Positions 13,455 to 21,890 are shown, counted from the stretch's first letter. The stretch: 26,550 bases of DNA from an uncultured Collinsella sp. (GCA_900543275.1 UQQL01000021.1:1-26550); one strand, 5' to 3'. Notes: generated by a model from the letters alone, not told the origin. Translations and numbers: made by a program.

Positions 13455-16337
13455 CTAAATAAACACGTCGACGAGGATGGGCATAAGGTTGAGCAGGCCA
13501 AACACCAGCGCCACGCCCCAGCCGAGCTTAAAGCAGCTGCGCCAGGTGCTACGGGCGAAGGTGTTATCGATCAGTACCTCGACAAAATACGTCGCGGCCA
13601 TCACGACCAGGGCTACAGCCCAGCTCACCGGGTTGTCCCAGACAAAGAACATGCCCACCCACATCAAAAACAGCACGGTCTCGCACCAGTGCATAAGGGT
13701 CATCTTGGCCAGCGTGCTGCCGCTCATCTCGGTGGCGACGCCCTGGACAATCTCCTGATGCGCGTGATGCGAGTACGAAAGGTCGAACGGCGACTTGCGT
13801 AGCTTGATGGTGAGCACCGCAAGCAGCGCCAAGAAAATGGGCGCGCTGTACACGATGATGGGCGCCGACTGTCCGGTCACGGCGATGGAATCAAAGCTAT
13901 CGGTGGCAAGGTACAGGCCCACGCTCATCAGCAGAACGGCGGGCTCGTAGCTCATGACCTGCAGCAACTCGCGGTCGGCACCGACCTGGGCAAACGGGCT
14001 TTGCGTCGAGGCGGACGCCAGCACCACAAAGATCGCGGCGAGCGTAACCATAAAAGCGCACAGCAGCGTGTTGGAGCCCGACACAAAGATGCCGCCGCCC
14101 ACGACGGTAAAGATGAGCGCACATGCCATATAGGTATCGTCCATGGTGTTTACGCTGGCAGGGGCCTTGCGCAGAAGCTTGGCAACGTCGTAGAAGGGTT
14201 GCAGCAGGCGCGGGCCCACGCGGCCCTGCATGCGGGCCGAAAGTTTGCGGTCAACGCCGTCGATCAGGCCGCCCACAAGCGGCGCAATCAAGGCAAACGC
14301 CACGGTGCCAATAAATATGCCCACGACACCCGAACCTTCAAAATACTTACCGCGAAGCACCGAGGGCGCGCTCATAGCAAGTCGCTCGGGCCCAATCCAC
14401 GCGCAACACAGCAGCGCAAACAAGATAATGCTGCAGCACACGACGCTACCCGCAGGGCCAATACGCTTCTCGCCAAGGGCGTCCTCCGAGTACCAATTGC
14501 GCTTTTCGGCCTTCACCTCGTGTCCCATCGAGCCGCGGAAATGGCGGTAATTGTCGGTTCCCACGCCCGAAAGATATACGTTTACGTGCGGTTTATTGCT
14601 CACGCGGAATGAAGTCAGCAGCACCACGGCGATAAACGCCACGATAACCACCATCAGATACATGGCGTCCTTGCCAATAACGTACGGCACGCGTCCAAAC
14701 ACCATGGCGAGATAGGGCGATACCAGACCGCTCGAGATAACCGGAAACGCCACGCAGCACAGAATCAGCAGCGCGGCGATGGTGTTGAGCGCCATCCATT
14801 CGGTCTTATGGACATTGACCTCAACGTTTTGAGCCGTGGGGTCGACGCCCGAAAGCTTGGCAAGCCACTTGCCCCAGAAGAAGAACGTCGCGGCCGAGCC
14901 AAAGGCAAGCACCATGATCATGAGCACGTTGCCGGTCTGCGCAAACGCCACCAGGGCGCCCCACTTGGACACGAGCATGCCAAACGGGGCAACAAACATG
15001 CCCATGATGCCCAGCATCATCAGGCGCGTCAGGTGCGGCATGCGGCTGAACATACCGTCCATGTCCTCGATATTGCGGCTGCCGATATGATGCTCGGCCG
15101 TGCCCACGCACAGGAACAGCAGCGACTTGGCCACCGTGTGGAACAAGATCAGGAAGATGGCCGCCCATACGGCCTCGGGCGCGCCGACACCCAAGCAGGC
15201 ACTGATGAGGCCCAAGTTGGAAATGGTGGAGTACGCGAGCACGCGTTTGGCGTTGCTCTGCGAGATGGCCATGAGTGCAGCGAGCAAAAACGTGATGGCA
15301 CCCACACTCGTGACCATAAAGCCGGTCACGGGGTAGATGGCATAGAGTGGGCTGAGCTTGACCATCAGGAACACGCCGGCTTTGACCATGGTTGACGAGT
15401 GCAGCAGGGCGCTCGTGGGAGTGGGTGCAACCATGGCACCCAACAGCCAAGTGTGGAACGGCATCTGTGCGGCCTTGGTGAGCGCGGCGAGCGACAACAG
15501 GATGACCGGCATCACCAGCAGCGCGGACTGCGCGGTTCCGGTGCCGGAAAGCTCGATCATGCCCGAGATGGTCAGCGGCATGCCGTTAACGTGCAGATAC
15601 ATAAGTCCGGCCAAAAACGCGATGCCGCCCAGCATGTTGAGGATGATTTGGGTAAAGGCGTTCTTGATGGCCTCGGGCGTGCGCGTGTAGCCAATCATGA
15701 GGAACGAGCACACGGTGGTGATTTCCCAGCCACAGAACAGCCACTCAAGGTTGTCGCTTGTCACGATGACGAACATGGCCGAGAGGAACAGGAACATAAG
15801 CGCCAGGAACTGCGGGCGTCGGTCGGGCGCCGCCTGCCCGCGCAGCGCTGCCTCGTGCTCGTCGTGGGCCTGGAAGTCCTTCATGTAGCCCAGGGCGTAC
15901 ACGCAGATAAGGCTGCCGACAATGCCGACGGCAAGCACCATGATCACACTCATGTAATCCAGGTAGAGCGGCGTGGCGGTGACAACCTCGGCCGCGGGCA
16001 GCGTCATGGCAGCGAAGGCAACCGAACCCACCAGCTGCACCACGCCGAGCACCGTGGTGAGCGTGCTCTTATATTTACGCGCGTTGTACAGGATGACGGC
16101 GCACAGGATCACGTCGATGACGGAGCTGATGATCGAGAGCACATGCGAGGTGCCGGGGGCAACCTCGAAGCTCTGCGGGCCCGTGCCAAAAAACATGACG
16201 GCGACTACAACCGTCACCGCCATAATGATGCCAGAGCCTACAAGCCCTACCGCATCGCGGGCGCGGTCACCGCGCGCGAGCAGCATGCCCAGCGCCGGTA
16301 CCAGCGGAAACAGGGTAAGGAAATACAGTAGCGTCAT
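13455..16337 (-). CDS. Fused EchA-EchB: NuoL-type antiporter subunit joined to NuoH-type subunit
   Basis: Membrane protein of 960 residues combining two hydrogenase subunits. Residues 1 to about 620 are a NuoL/MrpA-type ion-translocating subunit with many membrane helices. It keeps the key charged residues: Glu205 in CGWEITTVCSFLMIGY, Lys288 in LTKAAQMPFHTWL and Lys319 in HSSTMVKAGVFL. After a soluble linker (about 575-625) with YLSGVG and FRGSMGHEVK, residues about 650-960 are a NuoH/HycD-type subunit. Its motifs include RMQGRVGPRLLQPFYDVAKLL, QVMSYEPAVLLMSVGLYLA and KSPFDLSYSHHAHQE. Together they would form the ion-pumping and Q-module-docking part of the membrane arm. The frame is open throughout with no degenerate junction, so the fusion looks genuine. 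It is first in the operon, with GGGGGAG before ATG 16337. Confidence 0.9.
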   Translation of the reverse strand: MTLLYFLTLFPLVPALGMLLARGDRARDAVGLVGSGIIMAVTVVVAVMFFGTGPQSFEVAPGTSHVLSIISSVIDVILCAVILYNARKYKSTLTTVLGVVQLVGSVAFAAMTLPAAEVVTATPLYLDYMSVIMVLAVGIVGSLICVYALGYMKDFQAHDEHEAALRGQAAPDRRPQFLALMFLFLSAMFVIVTSDNLEWLFCGWEITTVCSFLMIGYTRTPEAIKNAFTQIILNMLGGIAFLAGLMYLHVNGMPLTISGMIELSGTGTAQSALLVMPVILLSLAALTKAAQMPFHTWLLGAMVAPTPTSALLHSSTMVKAGVFLMVKLSPLYAIYPVTGFMVTSVGAITFLLAALMAISQSNAKRVLAYSTISNLGLISACLGVGAPEAVWAAIFLILFHTVAKSLLFLCVGTAEHHIGSRNIEDMDGMFSRMPHLTRLMMLGIMGMFVAPFGMLVSKWGALVAFAQTGNVLMIMVLAFGSAATFFFWGKWLAKLSGVDPTAQNVEVNVHKTEWMALNTIAALLILCCVAFPVISSGLVSPYLAMVFGRVPYVIGKDAMYLMVVIVAFIAVVLLTSFRVSNKPHVNVYLSGVGTDNYRHFRGSMGHEVKAEKRNWYSEDALGEKRIGPAGSVVCCSIILFALLCCAWIGPERLAMSAPSVLRGKYFEGSGVVGIFIGTVAFALIAPLVGGLIDGVDRKLSARMQGRVGPRLLQPFYDVAKLLRKAPASVNTMDDTYMACALIFTVVGGGIFVSGSNTLLCAFMVTLAAIFVVLASASTQSPFAQVGADRELLQVMSYEPAVLLMSVGLYLATDSFDSIAVTGQSAPIIVYSAPIFLALLAVLTIKLRKSPFDLSYSHHAHQEIVQGVATEMSGSTLAKMTLMHWCETVLFLMWVGMFFVWDNPVSWAVALVVMAATYFVEVLIDNTFARSTWRSCFKLGWGVALVFGLLNLMPILVDVFI

Positions 16338-16377
16338 ACCATCACTCCCCCATGCAAAAACGCTGCAATTGTTTAAC

Positions 16378-16383
16378 GTTATA
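16378..16383 (-). promoter_or_regulatory. Possible -10 box of the ech operon
   Basis: TATAAC on the minus strand lies about 40 bases upstream of the echA start, with no good -35 at the usual distance. The rest of 16338-16594 shows no gene. It contains two similar segments (CAGTTGAGGAGT and CAACTGGGGAGT on the plus strand, near 16387 and 16420), whose meaning is unclear. Confidence 0.3.
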
Positions 16384-16594
16384 GCTCAGTTGAGGAGTAG
16401 CGGCGGCGGGTTTTCGGTCAACTGGGGAGTTTTAGGCGTACGGGGTAACGAGTCTGTCCGCTTTGGAGCAGAGAGGCGACGCTCCCCCTATCGCGGCGGC
16501 GGGCGCACGGGCCACTGCGCGCGGTTTATTAACCACTTTGGAGGATGTTCCAGTAGGCTCACGACGGTCCAAAAAGTTGGCGCGGCAAGAAAAA

Positions 16595-16612
16595 TGCGCC
16601 CCCGTGGGCGCA
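16595..16612 (-). terminator. Intrinsic terminator of the double-HTH gene
   Basis: A 7-bp stem (TGCGCCC / GGGCGCA, 4-base loop) is followed on the minus strand by TTTTTCTT. It lies 12 bases after the stop of the HTH gene and is a standard rho-independent terminator. Confidence 0.8.
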
Positions 16613-16624
16613 CCATCCCGTTCG

Positions 16625-17029
16625 CTATTCCGCCTTTTTAACGCGCGGCTTGCGACCGCGCGGCTTATCAACCAGCGCGGACTCACCGCTCTCGCGATAC
16701 TGGCGGCACCAAGCCTTGACCGAAGACTCGCTGGGAATCTTGTGCTTGATCATGGCCTCGCGAACCGTTAAGCCGTTTTCCAAGCGGTCCTTGACCACGG
16801 CGAGCTTAACTTCGTACGAATAGGTGTGATGATGCGAACCGGCGTTGAGAACGGCGTCGGCACCGCCCACGGCATATGCGCGGGCCCACTGACGAGCCGT
16901 GGCCTGGGGAATGCCGAGCTCCGCGGCGAGGGCGCGATGACCGACCCCCTCTTGGAGGACCTCGACGGCGCGCTGCCTAACCTCGGGCGCATGCGTGCGA
17001 GTCCTTGTTGCTTCCGACATACCTGCCAC
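16625..17029 (-). CDS. Small double helix-turn-helix protein (transposase-OrfA-like DNA-binding module)
   Basis: A 134-residue basic protein with two HTH units. The first (about 12-60) contains ALAAELGIPQATARQWARAY, and the second (about 68-118) contains TVREAMIKHKIPSESSVKAWCRQYRESG. It ends in a basic GRKPRVKK tail. The folds resemble the HTH_29/IS3-OrfA class that recognises transposon ends. No catalytic ORF, terminal inverted repeats or target duplication lie next to it, so it is either an isolated remnant or a domesticated regulator. Its own terminator and a possible promoter favour a working gene. The start is GTG 17029 (AAGG upstream) or ATG 17020. Confidence 0.7.
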   Translation of the reverse strand: MAGMSEATRTRTHAPEVRQRAVEVLQEGVGHRALAAELGIPQATARQWARAYAVGGADAVLNAGSHHHTYSYEVKLAVVKDRLENGLTVREAMIKHKIPSESSVKAWCRQYRESGESALVDKPRGRKPRVKKAE

Positions 17030-17073
17030 TTCTTAGCCTTAACCGTTAATCTGCTTTCTTACGTGCATGTTAG

Positions 17074-17079
17074 ATAGTA
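17074..17079 (-). promoter_or_regulatory. Possible -10 box of the double-HTH gene
   Basis: TACTAT on the minus strand lies about 45 bases upstream of the GTG start, within an AT-richer stretch. No clean -35 is seen, although TTGAGC occurs 14 bases upstream. Confidence 0.35.
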
Positions 17080-17211
17080 GCATTTTGCTGTTTGCTCAAA
17101 GCAGTTAATTAAAATAGACGCGGCGTTATCTGGGCATTTGGCACCAATTTACGACATTTCTTTATCGATTATTTACGCTGGTAGCTGACTCGCAGCCAAT
17201 CGTCATTCGCC

Positions 17212-17228
17212 TGTCAACAAAATTGACA
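17212..17228. promoter_or_regulatory. Inverted repeat TGTCAA-N5-TTGACA
   Basis: TGTCAA and TTGACA face each other across CAAAA in the AT-richer 17080-17350 gap, which has no gene. Each half is also a consensus -35 hexamer on one strand, but neither is followed by a convincing -10. It could be a small operator. Nothing else is seen in the gap. Confidence 0.3.
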
Positions 17229-17365
17229 CCTCTTTATGTCCTTTGGCATAGAGGATATAGTTATTAACCCCTCCCCCAATAATTTTGAGTAATCGGCAAG
17301 GCAGTAGACGTCCTTACTCCTCATGATTACCGCGCATTGCCATCCACCGAAGCAAAACAAAAAGG

Positions 17366-17394
17366 GCGGGGCCTGCTGCGCTTGCAGGCCCCGC
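17366..17394 (-). terminator. Intrinsic terminator of the OYE-type reductase gene
   Basis: A 10-bp perfect stem (GCGGGGCCTG / CAGGCCCCGC, 9-base loop) is followed on the minus strand by CCTTTTTGTTTTG, 75 bases after the reductase stop. It is a classical rho-independent terminator. Confidence 0.88.
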
Positions 17395-17469
17395 ACCGGT
17401 TGACACCCGACGGGACACAGCCGGGCGAGGCGGATCCGTGCTACCGCCCCGCCTGGCTGCGATGTTCAA

Positions 17470-19500
17470 CTACAGCTCGTTGGCCGCGTGATACGCCGTG
17501 CGAATGGCGCTCGCAATGTCGGCGGTGCGCTCGCCCGAGCAGTCGCCCACGCAGGTCACGGGCACCGTCACGCCATCCAGGTCAAACGCGTTGGCCTTGG
17601 ATCCCACGGCCATCACCACGTAATCGCAGGCGATCTTCACCGGCTCCTCGGGGCCGTCCTCGGTGGTGTGCACGGCCTCCACGCCCTCGTCGGTAATGGC
17701 GGTCAGGCGGGTCTTAACGTGCTGTTCCACGTTGTGGGCGGCGAAGTCGCTCATGATCAGCGGCAGAATGGTCTCGGACTCGCCCGCGGCAATCTTGTCG
17801 AGCATCTCGACAATCGCCACCTCGCAGCCGTGCTGCAGCAGGTACTCGGCAGTCTCGGTACCCACCAGGCCACCGCCAATGACGGCGATGCGCCCGCTGA
17901 GCTCCACCTTGCCGGCCAGCACGTCCCAGCTCGAGACGACCTTCTCCGAGTCGGCGCCCGGAACGGGGATGACCACGTCATGCGCGCCCACGGCCACAAT
18001 CGCGGCGTCGGCGGCGTTGAGGTCCGCGGGGCGAGCGGCATGGTTGAGCTCAACCTTCACGCCCAGGCCGGGCAGAATCTTCTCGTAGTACTCGACCGAG
18101 CGCATGATCTCATCCTTGCGCGGAGGCGCGGCCGCCAGCACAATCTGGCCGCCCAGATGATCGCTCGCCTCGTAAACGGTCACATCGTAGCCGCGCTTGG
18201 CCGCCACGCGCGCGGCCTCCAGGCCGGCGATGCCGCCGCCCACCACGGCAATCTTCTTGTCGCCCTCGCCCGGCTTGATGGCGATGGTCGCCTCGTCGCC
18301 GTTCTCGGCATTGAGCACGCACGAGATGTACTTGCGGTTTTGAATCGCGTCGACGCAGCCCTTGTTGCAGTTGAGGCACTCGCGAATGGGCTCACCCGTG
18401 GCGGCCTTCAGCGCAATGTCGGGGTCGCACATGAGCGAGCGGCCATAGGCGATAATGTCGGCCGCGCCGTCCTCAAGAATCTTCTCGCCGGCCTCGACCG
18501 AAACAACACGGCCGACGGTGGCCACCGGCACGGAGACCAGGGCCTTGACGCGCTCGGCCACCGGCAGCGTCCAGTTGTAGGGCATGGCACCCATGGGCGG
18601 AATGGTGTCGCCCATGTTGCCGGTGTGGTTGGCCTGCGCGACCTGGATCATGTCGATGCCCGCGCCCTCGAGCAGCTTGGCGAACTCGCAGGCCTCGTCG
18701 GGCTGCAGGCCACCCTTGCCGCGCGGCGTGCCGTCGGGGTTCTCCATGATCACGGGGAGCTTGTACTCCACCATCAGCTGCGGCGCGGCTTCCTTAATGG
18801 CGGCGACGACCTCGAGCGCATAGCGAACGCGGTTCTCGAACGAACCGCCGTACTCGTCGGTACGCTTGTTGAGGATGGCCGAACATAGCGAACCCACCAA
18901 GCGGTCGCCGTGGACCTCGATGGCGTCAATGCCGGCCTGCTGCGCGCGAGCGGCCGAGGCGGCGATGGCCTCCTTGATCTGGGTGAGCTGCTCTACGCTC
19001 GCCTCGTTCACAAAGTGCTGCATATCGTGGTGCAACTTGGCGTAGGCCTGCTTGCGGATCTCGTTGGACTCGGCCATCTTGGCGGCAAAGGTCTCCTCGT
19101 CGCCGGCGGCCTTGGCCTCCTGCGCGGCCTTGGCGGCGGCCATGGAACCCATGACCATGCGGCCGACACCGGGCACGTCGTACTCGGGGTGGAACAGCTG
19201 CAGCGCGACCTTGGCGCCGTGCTTGTGAACGGCGTCGGCCAGCGCCTTAAACGTGGGGATCTGGGCGTCGGTCGCCAGCTTGGGCGTGGGGCTTGCGGTC
19301 ATAACGGGAGCAACGTCGCCGATGACGATGTAGCTCACGCCGCCACGGGCCAGACGCTCGTAAAAGGCCAGGCTGCGCTCGCCGATGGAGCCGTCGCGCT
19401 CCTCATAGCCGGTGGTAAGCGGCGGGAACATAATGCGGTTTTTGAGCTCAAGGGGGCCAACCGTAATGGGCTGGAGCAGCTTGGATACAGGTGCGGTCAT
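17470..19500 (-). CDS. Old-yellow-enzyme-type NAD(P)H:flavin oxidoreductase with [4Fe-4S] and FAD domains
   Basis: A cytoplasmic 676-residue enzyme of the 2,4-dienoyl-CoA reductase/BaiCD/trimethylamine dehydrogenase family. An FMN barrel (about 1-350) reduces a C=C bond next to a carbonyl. A [4Fe-4S] cluster (Cys375-x2-Cys378-x3-Cys382-x11-Cys394) passes electrons from the C-terminal FAD/NAD(P)H module, which has VVGGGIAGLEAARVA and VIGGGLVGTETAEYL. RTDEYGGSFENRVRY is conserved, but the active-site HGAHGYLL motif of related enzymes reads HGDRLVGS (His197, Asp199, Arg200). The barrel also carries an Ala/Glu-rich insert (about 120-165). The substrate is therefore uncertain. ATG 19500 is chosen because AGAGGA precedes it by 6 bases; an in-frame TTG two codons upstream overlaps that RBS. 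The gene is monocistronic with its own terminator. Confidence 0.9.
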   Translation of the reverse strand: MTAPVSKLLQPITVGPLELKNRIMFPPLTTGYEERDGSIGERSLAFYERLARGGVSYIVIGDVAPVMTASPTPKLATDAQIPTFKALADAVHKHGAKVALQLFHPEYDVPGVGRMVMGSMAAAKAAQEAKAAGDEETFAAKMAESNEIRKQAYAKLHHDMQHFVNEASVEQLTQIKEAIAASAARAQQAGIDAIEVHGDRLVGSLCSAILNKRTDEYGGSFENRVRYALEVVAAIKEAAPQLMVEYKLPVIMENPDGTPRGKGGLQPDEACEFAKLLEGAGIDMIQVAQANHTGNMGDTIPPMGAMPYNWTLPVAERVKALVSVPVATVGRVVSVEAGEKILEDGAADIIAYGRSLMCDPDIALKAATGEPIRECLNCNKGCVDAIQNRKYISCVLNAENGDEATIAIKPGEGDKKIAVVGGGIAGLEAARVAAKRGYDVTVYEASDHLGGQIVLAAAPPRKDEIMRSVEYYEKILPGLGVKVELNHAARPADLNAADAAIVAVGAHDVVIPVPGADSEKVVSSWDVLAGKVELSGRIAVIGGGLVGTETAEYLLQHGCEVAIVEMLDKIAAGESETILPLIMSDFAAHNVEQHVKTRLTAITDEGVEAVHTTEDGPEEPVKIACDYVVMAVGSKANAFDLDGVTVPVTCVGDCSGERTADIASAIRTAYHAANEL

Positions 19501-19552
19501 GGACAATCCTCTCTTGTAGGCGCGGCGGCGATGTTGCCGCGTAGTTGTCTAG

Positions 19553-19582
19553 AGGATATGGCATGGGAGCACAGTGGCGCAA
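19553..19582 (-). promoter_or_regulatory. Candidate promoter of the OYE-type reductase
   Basis: On the minus strand TTGCGC (19577-19582) and TATCCT (19553-19558) are separated by 18 bases, about 50 bases upstream of the start codon. Between them and the gene is a small GC hairpin (GCGGC/GCCGC). Confidence 0.4.
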
Positions 19583-19636
19583 CGGAAATCGGCAGACAGC
19601 AGGTAGCGGCAGGTGGATGGGGCGGGGCGGCCCGTC

Positions 19637-19951
19637 GGTTTGTCTCAATCCGTAACAGTTAGGCCCACTTTTGGCCTCCACCTGTTACAGATCGAGACAA
19701 ACCAACCCGGCCCGCTAGAACATCTAAATCTGTAACAGCTACTCGGCAAAATCCATCCCTCGTGTTACAGAATTAGATAAACGGGGGCCGGCTGCCGAAA
19801 AATCTCGTTCTGTAACATCTATCGGCCAAAAACGGCCCCACGTGTTACAGATCAAGACATTCCCCTCGGCCCATCCTCAACAATCTCAATCCGTAACATC
19901 TAGGCCCGCTTTTGACCCCTACCCGTTACAGATTGAGATTTTGTTTGAGAT
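19637..19951. repeat. Four hairpin repeats, left group
   Basis: Four imperfect palindromes at about 80-bp spacing: 19637-19703, 19722-19778, 19801-19861 and 19882-19940. Each has a left arm like TCTCAATCTGTAACA and a right arm like TGTTACAGATTGAGA around a ~25-base variable, often GGCC-bearing centre. Unit 1 arms are 22 bp with two mismatches. Unit 2 changes CTC/GAG to CTA/TAG on both sides. The group ends in AGATTTTGTTTGAGAT (19936-19951). There is no gene in 19501-20041, and this array fills most of that gap. Confidence 0.85.
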
Positions 19952-20041
19952 TTGCCGAGGGACTATATCCACGCGTCATCGAAGCCACTGCGACAGAAGT
20001 GCGACATTACTGCGACAGAGGTGCGAAATAGATCGACCACC

Positions 20042-21484
20042 TTACCTTATCGTGTAGAACTGTTTTGGGTCGTTATGGGATGAGCCGTGCCATTCGAGCA
20101 GCCCGTCTTCCTCAATTAACTTACCAAGCACCCGGCTTGCTGTGCGGCGATTTCTCCCGATGTGCGCTGCAAGCTCCCTTGCTGTCACCCTTCCGTTCGC
20201 AAAGGCCAACCTGACGGCGGCGAGCTCATACTCCCCCAATGAGGCGATCACCTCCGGTGATACCTTGTCCTCGAGAGCCTCGCTTCTCCTTACGGTTCTG
20301 GCAACGATATTGTTCTCAAGCGTTAGCTGAACCCTTGCCCCATCAGGTTCCGTGTAGACCGGATCATTGAGCAGAGAGTTTTGCATCTCGGTATAAATGC
20401 GCTTGACGCCCTCGTTTAGCTCCCGAACCCAACCAAATTCAACCAGCGTGCGCGCGATGCGTGGGTTGCGCGAGTAACGAGTGGTCCTCATGTTGTCGAG
20501 CGTCACGATATTGGGAAGCGCGCCTGGACTGATGATTTCCAAACGGTCGTCGAACATCGAGACCCGGATGTAGTCGCCGCGGAACGAGTAGTCGCGATGT
20601 GTCACCGCGTTGACCAAGCCCTCGAACCAGGCGAACTCAGGATACTCAGGCACGGTCTGGAATTTCCCGACGGGCCCCAGGAACTGAAATTCGCGGAGCA
20701 TGCTCGAGATGAGTTCGTAGGCGTCTTGGATCACCTTAGGCAGCGGCCCACAGAAGCTTCGTTCTTTCGTGATGTTGAGACGCTCGCCCGTCTCCATTTT
20801 GACGCCGTCGTAGCGCAGGACACGGACTCGCGCCTGTGGCATCATCGCGGACGGATCCAGCGCGAATAGCAGGGCTCCAGCAACGGTCAGCTTTCCGTCA
20901 CGCATAAAACGACGACTTCTAAGGACCTGCTCGTCGGAAACTTCGGTTCCAAGAATCCCTTTGTAGCGATCAAGCACTTCATGGTCCACGTCATCTAGGG
21001 AGGAATCCTCAACAAGCTCGTCCTCGAAGATTCTCTGCCCCTTATCGTACTCGAGGGCAAATACCTGTTCGCGGCTGAGCCTCACGCTCTTGTCGTCCTG
21101 CCGCAAGAAAACCTCGCCGTCGCTCACGCGAGCAACAGAGTGGTTGGTCGAGGCATCGATGTCCAAAACGAGAACGAAGTCCTCCTCGCCCGAAGAATTG
21201 ACCACGGGGATTCGGTCTTTGCGGACAATAGGGGTTGGCGTGCAAGTCGTGAGCGCAGCGCGCTCGAATTTCTCAATGTCGCGCGCGCCGTTACGCTTGA
21301 AGCCCGTTACCTCACCATTATCCTCGATACCGATAACGAGCTTGCCTCCCGCCGAGTTGGCGAATGCACTAATATGCTTCGCAATCTCCTTGTCATCCTT
21401 GCGGGCGCTCTTTCGATCGAAGTACTGATTCTCCCTGAGAGTGGAAAATAGAATCACATCGTTTGTCGCAATGGGTTGCTGCAT
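20042..21484 (-). CDS. AlbA_2/Schlafen-type ATP-binding protein with winged-helix tail
   Basis: A 480-residue protein of the broad family usually annotated as ATP-binding or transcriptional regulator with an AlbA_2 (formerly divergent AAA_4) domain. The N-terminal region (about 10-125) contains QYFDRKSARKDDKEIAKHISAFANSAGGKLVIGI, the core of the AlbA_2 domain. A GHKL-like ATPase segment follows at about 280-330 (FEGLVNAVTHRDYSFRGDYIRV, DDRLEIISPGALP). The C-terminal ~65 residues look like a winged helix (VTARELAAHIGRNRRTASRVLGKL). ATG 21484 is chosen because AAGGAGG lies just upstream; the frame opens 8 codons earlier but that start would overlap the RBS. Such proteins are linked to regulation and sometimes to phage defence, but nothing here proves either. 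Hairpin repeats flank the gene on both sides, and no integrase is present. Confidence 0.85.
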   Translation of the reverse strand: MQQPIATNDVILFSTLRENQYFDRKSARKDDKEIAKHISAFANSAGGKLVIGIEDNGEVTGFKRNGARDIEKFERAALTTCTPTPIVRKDRIPVVNSSGEEDFVLVLDIDASTNHSVARVSDGEVFLRQDDKSVRLSREQVFALEYDKGQRIFEDELVEDSSLDDVDHEVLDRYKGILGTEVSDEQVLRSRRFMRDGKLTVAGALLFALDPSAMMPQARVRVLRYDGVKMETGERLNITKERSFCGPLPKVIQDAYELISSMLREFQFLGPVGKFQTVPEYPEFAWFEGLVNAVTHRDYSFRGDYIRVSMFDDRLEIISPGALPNIVTLDNMRTTRYSRNPRIARTLVEFGWVRELNEGVKRIYTEMQNSLLNDPVYTEPDGARVQLTLENNIVARTVRRSEALEDKVSPEVIASLGEYELAAVRLAFANGRVTARELAAHIGRNRRTASRVLGKLIEEDGLLEWHGSSHNDPKQFYTIR

Positions 21485-21739
21485 TGCCGCCTCCTTACAT
21501 GGCTCCATAAAGAAGTGTAAGTCAAAGGCATCGTATAGACGGCCCCTACATAGCGGCCCCTTTATTGTTTTTAAGACGTCACTGTTTCTAGTTAAGGATC
21601 GTTAAGGGTCGTCGCAGCTCCTTCCAATTGGAGTCTATCAATCGACAAGTCAATCCATCCGGCCCGTGATTATCGATAGCCCGTCCGCCTCACATAATAA
21701 AAAGAGTCAAGATTCACTCATAAAGGAGAGCAACAACAA

Positions 21740-21890
21740 AATCTCAATCTGTAACAACAACTCGGCAAAATCCGTCCCTCGTGTTACAGATTTAGACAAA
21801 CGGGACCCAACCCACCGGTATATCTCGATCTGTAACACCTGGCCGCCCAAATCGGGTCTAGATGTTACAGATCGAGATTTTGTTTGAGAT
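21740..21890. repeat. Two hairpin repeats, right group
   Basis: Two units of the same family as at 19637-19951: about 21740-21799, and 21822-21878 with perfect 16-bp arms (ATCTCGATCTGTAACA / TGTTACAGATCGAGAT). The first unit shares the interior CTCGGCAAAATCC-x-TCCCTCG with unit 2 of the left group. The group again ends in AGATTTTGTTTGAGAT (21875-21890), and 24 bases match the left group's end with one difference. The rest of the gap 21485-21739 is AT-rich and shows no gene. Confidence 0.85.

Noticed and set aside
14450..14620. Frameshift or lost stop creating an artificial EchA-EchB fusion
   Set aside because: The linker reads as one in-frame sequence without degenerate stretches, so a real fusion is more likely, though resequencing would settle it.
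17212..17261. Plus-strand promoter TTGACA with TATAGT
   Set aside because: The spacing is 27 bases and no plus-strand gene follows.
17488..18888. A 466-codon open frame opposite the OYE-type reductase
   Set aside because: Rich in His, Gly, Arg and Val as expected of an antisense shadow in GC-rich DNA; no motifs, while the other strand has clear enzyme motifs.
19637..19951. CRISPR-like array
   Set aside because: The units are palindromic with variable arms and unequal length; there are no identical direct repeats with unique spacers, and no cas genes nearby.
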